Positions 17,801-24,841 of a stretch of 25,725 bases of DNA are shown piece by piece (positions within the stretch are counted from its first letter, which is position 1; each line of letters starts with the position of its first letter). The notes beneath the pieces are model-generated. The model worked only from the letters and a program-made list of their open reading frames with translations, was not told where the DNA came from and ran no database searches. Location of the stretch: NCBI GenBank assembly GCA_041402045.1, contig JAWKSZ010000090.1:1-25725 (forward strand). Direction: 5' to 3'. The DNA comes from JAGQRJ01 sp041402045. Lineage in GTDB: Bacteria > Planctomycetota > J058. The translations under genes and the position numbers were made by a program.

Positions 17801-18367
17801 GTGATCCCCTCCGAGCTCGAGCCCCCGACGGCGGTCGACCCCGACCTCGCCCGCGCGCGCCTCACGGCGCTCCTGCGGCGGGCTCACGCGGGGGAGCGCG
17901 CGGCGTTCCACGCCTACGCGGGTCACCGGCGCGCGGTGTGGCGGGCCGAGCAGCGCGCGCGGATCGCCGTGATCGCCGCGGAGGAGCTCGAGCACCGCCG
18001 GGACGTGGGGGTCATGCTCGCCGAGCTGGGCGCGGGGCCGGCGCCCTGGCGCGAGCGGGTGTTCCTCCTGATCGGCCTCGTGATCCATGTCCTGTGTCGC
18101 CTGGGCGCGTGGACGGGGCCCTTGGGCTGGTACGCCGCCATGGACGGCGCGGGGCGGCTCGAGGCGCGCAACGTCGAGGAGTACGTCGTCGCCGCGCGGC
18201 ACGCGCGGGACGCCGGCCGCGCGGCGTGGGTCGCGCCGCTCCTGCACATGGCCCGGGTCGAGTGGGAGCACGAGCGCACCTTCCACGCCTACTGCGCCGG
18301 GCACTGGTTGAGCCGCGTCGCGCCCGGCTGGGCCCGCCCCGCGGAGCCGCCCCGCGCCCTGGACTAA
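17801..18367 (+). CDS. COQ7/ferritin-like di-iron protein
   Basis: A 188-residue four-helix-bundle protein, GTG start with GGAG 6 nt upstream. Candidate di-iron ligands follow the E, ExxH, E, ExxH pattern: E32, E62 with H65 (EELEH), E121 (RLEARN) and E154 with H157 (EWEH). Their spacing is close to that of demethoxyubiquinone hydroxylase (COQ7), which hydroxylates a quinone precursor at the membrane, and of rubrerythrin-like ferritins. A hydrophobic stretch (88-112, ending WTGPLGW) between the helix pairs matches the membrane-facing region of COQ7. Whether it acts on quinones, on another lipid or in iron or oxygen handling is not shown. The large lipoprotein gene follows 86 nt downstream. Confidence 0.75.
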   Translation: MIPSELEPPTAVDPDLARARLTALLRRAHAGERAAFHAYAGHRRAVWRAEQRARIAVIAAEELEHRRDVGVMLAELGAGPAPWRERVFLLIGLVIHVLCRLGAWTGPLGWYAAMDGAGRLEARNVEEYVVAARHARDAGRAAWVAPLLHMARVEWEHERTFHAYCAGHWLSRVAPGWARPAEPPRALD

Positions 18368-18453
18368 GCGACTGCCCTGCCACGAGTTGCCGGCTGAATA
18401 CGGGTCGCGGGGGCCCGTCCCTGCTACCGTGCCCGCCCGCCCGAGGAGGCCCC

Positions 18454-21435
18454 GTGCGTCGAGCCCTGCTCCCGACCCTGATCCTGAGCGCGCTGCTCTG
18501 CGGCTGCCCCGAGAGCGACCCGCAGCCCGCGCCCAGCCCCGCCCCCGAGGTGCCCCCCGCGCCGCTCCCCGAGCCGACCCTGGACCTGGGGGAGGGCCTG
18601 GACCACGCCCGCCTGAGCGCGCTGCTGCGCGACCCGCCGCACCTCCCGGCCTCCCTGCGCGGGGTGCTCGCGCGGGAGCTCGCGCTGCGGGCGCAGCGCG
18701 CCGACGCGCTGCCTGCCTACCGCGAGGCCCTGGCCCGGATCGGCGCCGAGCTCCGGGCCGCGGGGGCGCTCGGGACCGAGCCCTTCGCTCCCGCCCTCGA
18801 GGCGCGCCGTCACGCCGCGGGCGCGGCGCTGGCCCGGGCCAGCGGCGCCGACGCGCCGGAGTTCTTCGCGACCTACGTCGCGCCGCCGCGCCCCGCCGCC
18901 GACGCAGGGCTGGGGCGCGCGCTGCGCCTGGCCCAGGCGGGGCGCCACACCCTCGCGACCCAGCGCGCGGCGCTGGCCGCCGTGCTCCTGCCCGCGACCC
19001 CCGCCCAGCTCGAGGCGGCCCTCGCGGCCGCCCGCGCCGCGGAGACCCCGCCCGTCCTCGCCAGCGCGCTGCGCGCCCAGGGCGTCGACCCGAGCCCCCT
19101 CGGCCCCGACGCGGAGTCCCTGGTGCTGGGGGAGCCCCTGCTCCAGGCCGTGGAGGCCGCTCACGCGAAGCCGCGGGGCGACCTCGACGCCGAGCTCGCG
19201 CGGCTCGGCGAACGGCTCGCGGCCCTCGACGGCAAGCTCGACGAGGTGACCGCGGCCCTGCGCGAGGTGGCGTCGGGGGTGCGCGGAGCGAGCGCTGGCT
19301 TCGCCGCGCAGGTGGGCGGCTTCGTCAACGACGACGCCGCGCTGCCCTTGGCCCAGCGCAAGGCGCGGCTCCAGTTCGCCGAGTCGGCGCTCCACGACCG
19401 GCGCCCGGTCGCCGAGCGCGTGGCTGAGGTGGAGGACGAGGCGGGTCCTTACCGCTACGTGACCCCCGCCGACCGCCAGAGCATGAAGCTCGCGCTGAAG
19501 CAGGAGACCGAGCGCCGCAAGGCGATCGACAGCGCGTTCGCTCAGGCGGGGAAGGCGACCCAGGCCGCGGGGGACGTGGTCGACCTGCTGGTGAGCTTCG
19601 ACGCCCTGCCGGCGGAGACGGCCCGGGACATTCACAAGGGCCTGGACGTGACCAACGCCGGGTTGGACCTGGTGACCTCCGTGGCCATGGGCGATCCCCT
19701 GAGCGCGATCTCGGCGGGGGCCGACCTGTGCTACCTCCTGTGCGGCAAGGAGCCGCCGCCCAGCCCGGAGGAGGTCCGCCACGAGCAGGTCATGCAGGCG
19801 CTGGACGCGCTCGCCGAGGGGCAGCGCGAGATCCAGGAGCGGCTGAGCGCGGTCTCGCGGCAGGTCGAAGAGCTGCACATGGAGCTGCATCAGGTGCACC
19901 AGATCGCGCGCTCGACCCACGCGATCGTGGTCGACCAGAACCTCCTCGGCCTGCGCGACTGCCGCGACTTCCTGCGCTCCCAGCGCTTCTACGCCGTGGT
20001 GCGCCCCGACCCACTCAGCGGCGAGCCGCTGGCGCGCCCGGACCTGGGGCTCGCCGACTACGGGCAGTTCCTCGCGCACTTCAACAAGGCCCAGGAGCGC
20101 GAGCTCTATACCTCCGCCAGCCGCTTCCTCAACGATCAGCTCCGCGGCAAGGCGCTGAGCGTGCTCGAGGTCGCCGCCGACGACGAGCAGGCCGCTCAGA
20201 TCCGCGCCTCGATCGCCCAGAGCCTGGGGCAGAAGCCCGAGTGGGTGCGGGACCAGGTCCTGGCCGAGGACGCCCAGAGCGCGGCGCTGCTCTCCTTCGT
20301 CCAGCAGTGCGTGCGCCCAGAGCTGCGCTCGCGGGTGCTGGGCTCGTTGGCCTACCCGGCCCGGGACATTCCGGGGCTGGTGGCCAAGCTCGAGCGGATC
20401 CTGGACCCCGAGGCCTCGGCGCCCTTCGTCGCGGCCTTCACCGCCTTCGGTCTCGACGAGGCGCTGAGCGACGCGACGAACCCGATCCTGGTGGAGGAGG
20501 TCGTGGCCTCGGCGGAGGCGCTCCAGCCCTACCGCCTGATCCAGGTCCCGGGGCAGGCGGCGCTGCCTGGGTTCGAGGCCCTGACCCAGCCAGGCTACGA
20601 CCCGGCCCGCAGCTTCGGGGCGACGCGTCGCGCGCAGCACGAGCAGTTGCTCGAGCCGCTGCAGGCGTCCGAGCGCCTCCTGCGGCGCTGCCTGGCGCAG
20701 AACGCGCTGCGCACCGGCGACGTGCTGATCCCCCTGGTCGCGGCGTTGACCAACTACGCGAACCCCGGGATCAACTCCACGAGCTATCAGGCCAAGCTCG
20801 CAGACCGGCTGCTCGCGGAGAACGCGAGCCTGCGCGAGAACGTGGTGCGGTTCCTCGTCTACCTCGAGCTCAAGGCCCCGGGGCGCTACCCCCAGATGCA
20901 CGAGCTCGCGCTGAAGCTCGCCCCGGAGCGGCTGGGGATCACGATTCGCTACGAGCAGGTCGAGCCCCACCGCGAGCTCGTGCAGTCGAGCTACGAGCGC
21001 CGAGTCGCCGCGCCCGCCCCGCGCTGGCAGAACCCCCTGGGCCTGCGCACCCGCGAGCGGGTGATTCGGCAGGGCTGGCCGGAGGGGCTCGAGTGGGAGA
21101 AGTTCTACCGCGGGCTGAACCTCAACGGCGACCTGCCGGAGTCGCCGTCGGACGCTGCCCGCGCGCTGCGTCAGCTCCAGCCCGCGCTACGGCAGCGAGT
21201 TCGTGGTCGAGTTCCACTACGCCGGCAAGCCGATCTACGCGCGCTCCCGCGGCCGGAGGAGGTCGTGGTCGGGACGCTGATCCAGTCGAGCCTGGTGTCG
21301 CCCCTCGAGGAGCGGCGGCTCGCTCTGGAGCACGAGCGTCGACTACGCCACGTCTTCCCCCCCGACGCAGCAGAGGAGGAGCCGCGCGCTCCACCGCGAG
21401 CTCCTGCTGCGGGAGCTCGCCCCGCCGCCCAGTAG
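18454..21435 (+). CDS. Large lipoprotein of unknown function (about 990 aa), 3' end frame-disrupted
   Basis: I do not recognise this family. GTG 18454 has GAGGAGG 4 nt upstream and begins a lipoprotein signal (LILSALLCG-C18), followed by a Pro-rich linker (about 22-42). The Ala-rich N-terminal third is helical. A coiled-coil-like segment lies at about 243-275. A hydrophobic, Gly/Ala-rich stretch (about 395-430) is directly followed by a second coiled coil (about 441-495, ELHMELHQVHQIARS). The rest is mixed helical sequence. From about 21160 the frame is inconsistent: FVVEFHYAGKPIYA appears in the +1 frame at about 21188-21244, the original frame resumes near 21257, and from about 21320 GC-rich third positions again favour the +1 frame. 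The true C-terminus may therefore end near 21472 rather than 21435. Confidence 0.75.
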   Translation: MRRALLPTLILSALLCGCPESDPQPAPSPAPEVPPAPLPEPTLDLGEGLDHARLSALLRDPPHLPASLRGVLARELALRAQRADALPAYREALARIGAELRAAGALGTEPFAPALEARRHAAGAALARASGADAPEFFATYVAPPRPAADAGLGRALRLAQAGRHTLATQRAALAAVLLPATPAQLEAALAAARAAETPPVLASALRAQGVDPSPLGPDAESLVLGEPLLQAVEAAHAKPRGDLDAELARLGERLAALDGKLDEVTAALREVASGVRGASAGFAAQVGGFVNDDAALPLAQRKARLQFAESALHDRRPVAERVAEVEDEAGPYRYVTPADRQSMKLALKQETERRKAIDSAFAQAGKATQAAGDVVDLLVSFDALPAETARDIHKGLDVTNAGLDLVTSVAMGDPLSAISAGADLCYLLCGKEPPPSPEEVRHEQVMQALDALAEGQREIQERLSAVSRQVEELHMELHQVHQIARSTHAIVVDQNLLGLRDCRDFLRSQRFYAVVRPDPLSGEPLARPDLGLADYGQFLAHFNKAQERELYTSASRFLNDQLRGKALSVLEVAADDEQAAQIRASIAQSLGQKPEWVRDQVLAEDAQSAALLSFVQQCVRPELRSRVLGSLAYPARDIPGLVAKLERILDPEASAPFVAAFTAFGLDEALSDATNPILVEEVVASAEALQPYRLIQVPGQAALPGFEALTQPGYDPARSFGATRRAQHEQLLEPLQASERLLRRCLAQNALRTGDVLIPLVAALTNYANPGINSTSYQAKLADRLLAENASLRENVVRFLVYLELKAPGRYPQMHELALKLAPERLGITIRYEQVEPHRELVQSSYERRVAAPAPRWQNPLGLRTRERVIRQGWPEGLEWEKFYRGLNLNGDLPESPSDAARALRQLQPALRQRVRGRVPLRRQADLRALPRPEEVVVGTLIQSSLVSPLEERRLALEHERRLRHVFPPDAAEEEPRAPPRAPAAGARPAAQ

Positions 21436-21458
21436 GGGCGGGGCGAGCGCCGCTCGGG

Positions 21459-22302
21459 CTACAGCGCGTTGAGCGGGACCTTGGGTAGGCGACCCCGTTG
21501 GCCTCGGGCAGGGCAGGTCGCCGCCGCGAATGTTCACCTGCACCGCCGGGAACAAGAGGGTCGGCGCGGGCTTGCCGTCTCCGAGCCGCTTGCGCAGGAC
21601 GAACTCCTCGAGGGTCGTCTCGGCGTTCAGGTGCTGGTTGGAGGCCTTGAGCTCGCCCACGGTGCAGGTGTAGCGCAGCTCGCGCCCGCCGGGCTGGTAG
21701 TCGTGGTTGGTGAACACCCGGGTCTCGTCGGGGTAGGCGTAGATCCGCTGCACCGACTCGTACATTTGCTGCGCGGAGCCGCCGGGGAAGTCGGAGCGCG
21801 CGGTGCCCTGGTCGGGCATGAACACCAGGTCGCCCACGAACAGCGCGTCGCCGATCTTGTAGGTCAGGCTGGCCGGGGTGTGGCCCTCGGTGAGCAGGAC
21901 CTCGATCTTCAGCGCGCCGACCTCGAGCACCTCGCCGTCGGCGAGCAGGCGGTCGAACTGGCTGCCGTCGGTCTTGAACTCGTCGCCGAGGTTGAAGATC
22001 CCCTTCCAGGTGGCCTGCACCCGCTCGATCCCCGCGCCGATCGCGGTCTTGCACCCGCGGACGCGGCGCAGGTGCGCCTGGCCCGAGAGGTGGTCGGCGT
22101 GGGGGTGGGTGTCGAGCGCCCAGTGCAGGGTCAGCCCGTGCTCGTCGAGGTAGGCCTCGACCGCGTCGCAGGACTCGGTGAAGACCTTGCCGTCCCTGGG
22201 GTCGTAGTCGAGCACGGAGTCGATCACGACGGCGTCCTTGCCCTCGTGGACCACGTAGGTCAGGTTCCAGGTGCGGGGGTCGAAGAAGTGCTTGATCTGC
22301 AT
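21459..22302 (-). CDS. Blh-type MBL-fold protein, probable persulfide dioxygenase, frame-disrupted 3' end
   Basis: Mononuclear-iron MBL-fold enzyme predicted to oxidise glutathione persulfide or similar made by SQR. The start ATG has AGGAGGAGA upstream. Metal motif THPHADH carries H66, H68, D70 and H71; H141 (GHTP), D158 (FVGDLVFMPD) and H200 (TNHDY) complete the site. DYDPRDGK, DGSQFD and GTARSDFPGG are typical of the Blh/PDO-III group. Two missing bases (near 21511-21513 and 21483-21486) break the last 25 codons: restoring them gives LPLPEANGVAY(L/P)KVPLNAL ending at 21459, matching the family's C-terminus, whereas the raw frame runs on to 21343 with an unrelated tail. It lies 21 nt after SQR in the same operon. 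Confidence 0.88.
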
Positions 22303-22323
22303 GGGGGTCTCCTCCTGTGGGGG

Positions 22324-23511
22324 CTACATTCGGCCGCGGAGCATGCCGTTCCAGTAGAACTCGGGCAGGCCGTAGGCCTTGAGCGCATACATGCTGTAAC
22401 GCTCCTGGGCCTGGTCGAAGGGGAAGCTCTCGGCGGGCTGCTTGTCGTAGTCGAACTCGGCCAGGATCAGCTTCCCACGTCCGGTCACCAGCGGGCAGCT
22501 CGTGTAGCCGTCGTAGCGCGCGCCGAGCTCGCGCCCTTCCCGGGCGGCGAGCAGGTTCTGGACGAGGGTCGGCGCCTGCTTGCGCACGGCAGCGCCGGTC
22601 TTGCTCGTGGGCAGGCTCGAGCAGTCTCCGAGGGCGAACACGTTGGGGTAGCGCGCGTGCTGCAGCGAGTGCTTGTCGACGTCGACCCAGCCCCCGGCGT
22701 CCCCCAGCGGGGCCTGCACCTCGAGGGGGCCCATGGGCGGGGTCACGTGGATCATGTCGTAGCCCACGACCCGCTCCTCGTCGGCGCCGAGGGAGCGGAA
22801 CACGGCCTCCTTCGTGGCCGGGCGCAGCTCGCGCAGGGCCCAGTCGAAGTGGGTCTCGATCCCGCGGCGCTCGACGACCTCGGTCAGCGCCGTGGCGTAT
22901 TTCTCTACGGCGAAGATCCCGGGGCCGCCCTTGTAGAAGGCGACCTCGACCTGGTCGCGCACGCCGCGCTTGCGGAACTGCTCCTCGGCGAGGAAGCAGA
23001 TCTTGAGCGGGGCGCCGCCGCACTTGATCGGGGTGTCGGGGTGCGTGAACACGGCGCGCCCGGAGCGGGTGCTCTGGATCGCGCGCCAGGTGGACTCGAC
23101 CGACGCGTAGCTGTAGTTGCTGACCACCCCGTCCTTGCCCAGGGACTCCTGCAGTCCGGGGATCAGGTCCCAGCGGATCCGGATCCCCAGGGCGACGACC
23201 AGGTGGTCGTAGCTCAGGGTGCGGCCGCCGGCGGTCGTGACCTGGTTCTGGTCGGGGGCGAAGCCCGCCACGCGGTCCTTGACCCAGGTCGCGCCCCGCG
23301 GCATGTAGTCTGCTTCGGGCCGCTGGCTGACCTCGCGCGGGAACACGCCGCCGCCGACCAGCGTCCAGATCGGCTGGTAGTAGTGGTGCTCCGAGGGCTC
23401 GATCACGGCCACGTCGAGGGACGGGTCGTGGGCCAGGAGCTGGGCGGCCACGGTCAGGCCCGCGGTCCCGCCGCCGGCGACGACGATCGAGTGGTGTTCG
23501 GGCTCAGGCAC
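22324..23511 (-). CDS. sqr: Type II sulfide:quinone oxidoreductase
   Basis: Membrane-associated FAD enzyme that oxidises H2S, passes electrons to the quinone pool and yields persulfide. It has 395 residues from GTG 23511, with GGAGG 6 nt upstream. The FAD-binding site begins at VAGGGTAGLTVAA (11-23), with the second FAD segment NVFALGDCSSLPTSKTGAA (290-308). Both redox cysteines expected of type II enzymes are present, C164 in PIKCGGAP and C339 in YTSCPLVTG. The C-terminus (LILAEFDYDKQPAESFPFDQAQERYSM then YWNGMLRG) closely follows the mitochondrial SQOR pattern. Its start overlaps the end of the DUF1641 gene by 8 nt and it precedes the persulfide-dioxygenase-like gene, a coherent sulfide-oxidation or detoxification operon. 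Confidence 0.95.
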   Translation of the reverse strand: MPEPEHHSIVVAGGGTAGLTVAAQLLAHDPSLDVAVIEPSEHHYYQPIWTLVGGGVFPREVSQRPEADYMPRGATWVKDRVAGFAPDQNQVTTAGGRTLSYDHLVVALGIRIRWDLIPGLQESLGKDGVVSNYSYASVESTWRAIQSTRSGRAVFTHPDTPIKCGGAPLKICFLAEEQFRKRGVRDQVEVAFYKGGPGIFAVEKYATALTEVVERRGIETHFDWALRELRPATKEAVFRSLGADEERVVGYDMIHVTPPMGPLEVQAPLGDAGGWVDVDKHSLQHARYPNVFALGDCSSLPTSKTGAAVRKQAPTLVQNLLAAREGRELGARYDGYTSCPLVTGRGKLILAEFDYDKQPAESFPFDQAQERYSMYALKAYGLPEFYWNGMLRGRM

Positions 23512-24397
23512 AGGGCGCCTCCAGGGGCAGGGGGGTCTCGAGCTGGCGGCCGAAGTGCTCGGCGAAGGTCAGGGCGAAGCCCAGGGCGCGGCGCACCTCG
23601 GGTTGGCCGAGGGCGCGGAAGGCGCCCCACGCCCCGACCTCGCGGGGCGGGGCGCTGCGGGTCTTGACCAGGGCGCGCGCGGCGCACCCGACCACCGACA
23701 CCGACTCCGGGGCGAACACGGGGGTCGAGACGAACAGCGCCTTGAGGGAGCCCTGCTGGAGGGCGTGCGCGAGCACGTCGACCAGGTCGGGGTGGGTCAA
23801 GTGCTCGAGCGCGCGCAGCCCGTTGCGCAGCCGCTCGTCGAGCTCGATCCCTCGTTCATTGAGGCGCCCGAGCAGGGCGTCGACGGTGTCCGCCGCGGTC
23901 GCCGCGAGCCCGGGGGCCTGCTGCAGCGCCTCCAGCGCCTGGCTCAAGGCCTCGAGGACCTCGGGGCTCGAGGCCTGCTCGAGCAGCTCGCCGACGGCGT
24001 ACAGCCGGCGGTCTGGCTCGAGGCCGCGGGCCGCGGCGCGGGCGAGGGCGTGGTCGACCGCGTCGACCGCGGTCGCGACCAAGGCCGGGCCCTGGGCCGC
24101 GAGCTCGAGGGACGCCTCGACCTGGTCCAGGCGCTCGACCAGGCGGCGGAGGGTGGCCAGCGCCTCGGGCTGCGCCAGGCGTCGACCGAGGAGCCCGAGC
24201 TCCCGCGCCGAGGCGTCGGGGTCGAGCCCCGCGTCGACCAGGGCGCCCGCCGCGGCGTCGACGGTGTCGGTCGCGGTCGCGATCGCCTGGGGGGCCTGGG
24301 CCAGGAGCGCTCCCAGCGGCGCGAGCATGCGCTCCAGACGCTCGAGGCGAGCGTCGAGGCCGTCGAGCCGCGCGTAGACCTCCTCGACCGTCGTCAT
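23504..24397 (-). CDS. DUF1641 protein with triplicated helical repeat
   Basis: A 297-residue cytoplasmic protein starting at ATG 24397 with GGGAGG 7 nt upstream. After an N-terminal coiled coil (about 4-33) come three related helical units beginning near 35 (APQAIATATDTVD), 103 (GPALVATAVDAVD) and 161 (APGLAATAADTVD), each leading to a GL/GI-x-D/E segment and a leucine-rich helix. The DUF1641 signature VGAWGAFRALGQPEVRRALGFALTFAEHFG lies at 254-283. Shorter DUF1641 proteins are commonly encoded next to SQR or formate dehydrogenase genes with unknown role. It heads the operon and overlaps sqr by 8 nt, so it probably scaffolds or regulates SQR; that is inference. A longer upstream reading frame is antisense to DUF2277 and was discarded. 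Confidence 0.87.
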   Translation of the reverse strand: MTTVEEVYARLDGLDARLERLERMLAPLGALLAQAPQAIATATDTVDAAAGALVDAGLDPDASARELGLLGRRLAQPEALATLRRLVERLDQVEASLELAAQGPALVATAVDAVDHALARAAARGLEPDRRLYAVGELLEQASSPEVLEALSQALEALQQAPGLAATAADTVDALLGRLNERGIELDERLRNGLRALEHLTHPDLVDVLAHALQQGSLKALFVSTPVFAPESVSVVGCAARALVKTRSAPPREVGAWGAFRALGQPEVRRALGFALTFAEHFGRQLETPLPLEAPCA

Positions 24398-24493
24398 GGC
24401 GAACCTCCCGCCCGGACCAGAGCACGTGTCGTGCCCTCGTTCCTGAGCTGCGCACCTTGCCTGGACATGGCTTAGGCGGATCGCGTAGTTCGT

Positions 24494-24533
24494 GGTGAAA
24501 CGCGGCGTGTTGCATGTTTCATGCCGTTTCACC
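24494..24533. promoter_or_regulatory. Nested palindromic operator candidate between the sqr operon and the DUF2277 gene
   Basis: GGTGAAACG (24494-24502) and CGTTTCACC (24525-24533) form a perfect 9-bp inverted repeat with a 22-nt spacer. The spacer contains a second palindrome GCATG-TTT-CATGC (24512-24524), and GTTTCA recurs at 24516-24521 and 24526-24531. It lies 97 nt upstream of the DUF1641 start and 41 nt before the DUF2277 start, in a locally lower-GC region. This is what a divergent operator would look like; the regulator is unknown and no gene for it is adjacent. Confidence 0.5.
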
Positions 24534-24574
24534 TCCAGCCAGAGCAGGTAAGCTGAACCCTCGGAGGTGGACCC

Positions 24575-24841
24575 ATGTGCCGCTCGATCAAGACCCTGCA
24601 CAACTTCGCGCCGCCGGCGACGCGGGAGGAGATCGAGGCCGCGGCGCTGCAGTTCGTGCGCAAGATCGCGGGAACCCGCAAGCCCTCGCAGCAGAACCAG
24701 GCCCCCTTCGAGCGCGCGGTCCGCGAGATCACTCACACGACCGAGCGCCTGCTGGACGCCCTGGTGAGCAGCGCGCCGCCCAAGGACCGCGACGTCGAGG
24801 CCGAGAAGGCCCGCGCCCGCTGGCAGGCCCGCGGCCGCTAG
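24575..24841 (+). CDS. DUF2277 family small protein
   Basis: An 88-residue soluble protein. The start ATG at 24575 is preceded by GGAGGTGG. The sequence follows the DUF2277 pattern throughout: MCRSIKTLHNFAPPAT at the N-terminus with the invariant Cys2, then EIEAAALQFVRKIAGTRKPS, a central QNQAPFERAV and a basic C-terminal helix (KDRDVEAEKARARW). The family is widespread and its function is unknown. It is divergent from the sqr operon across a 177-nt region holding the palindromic site, so they may share control. Its TAG stop interlocks with the sigma-factor stop in CTAG at 24838-24841. Confidence 0.92.
   Translation: MCRSIKTLHNFAPPATREEIEAAALQFVRKIAGTRKPSQQNQAPFERAVREITHTTERLLDALVSSAPPKDRDVEAEKARARWQARGR

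Noticed and set aside
21343..21458. C-terminal tail of the MBL protein as read without correction
   Set aside because: The Arg/Ser/Pro-rich tail has no counterpart in the family, and the frame-restored sequence ends naturally at 21459.
19728..21488. Long overlapping plus-strand frame inside the large lipoprotein gene
   Set aside because: Arg/Ala/Gly-rich shadow frame with poor third-position composition. Only the frame from 18454, and the short +1 segments after 21160, look coding.
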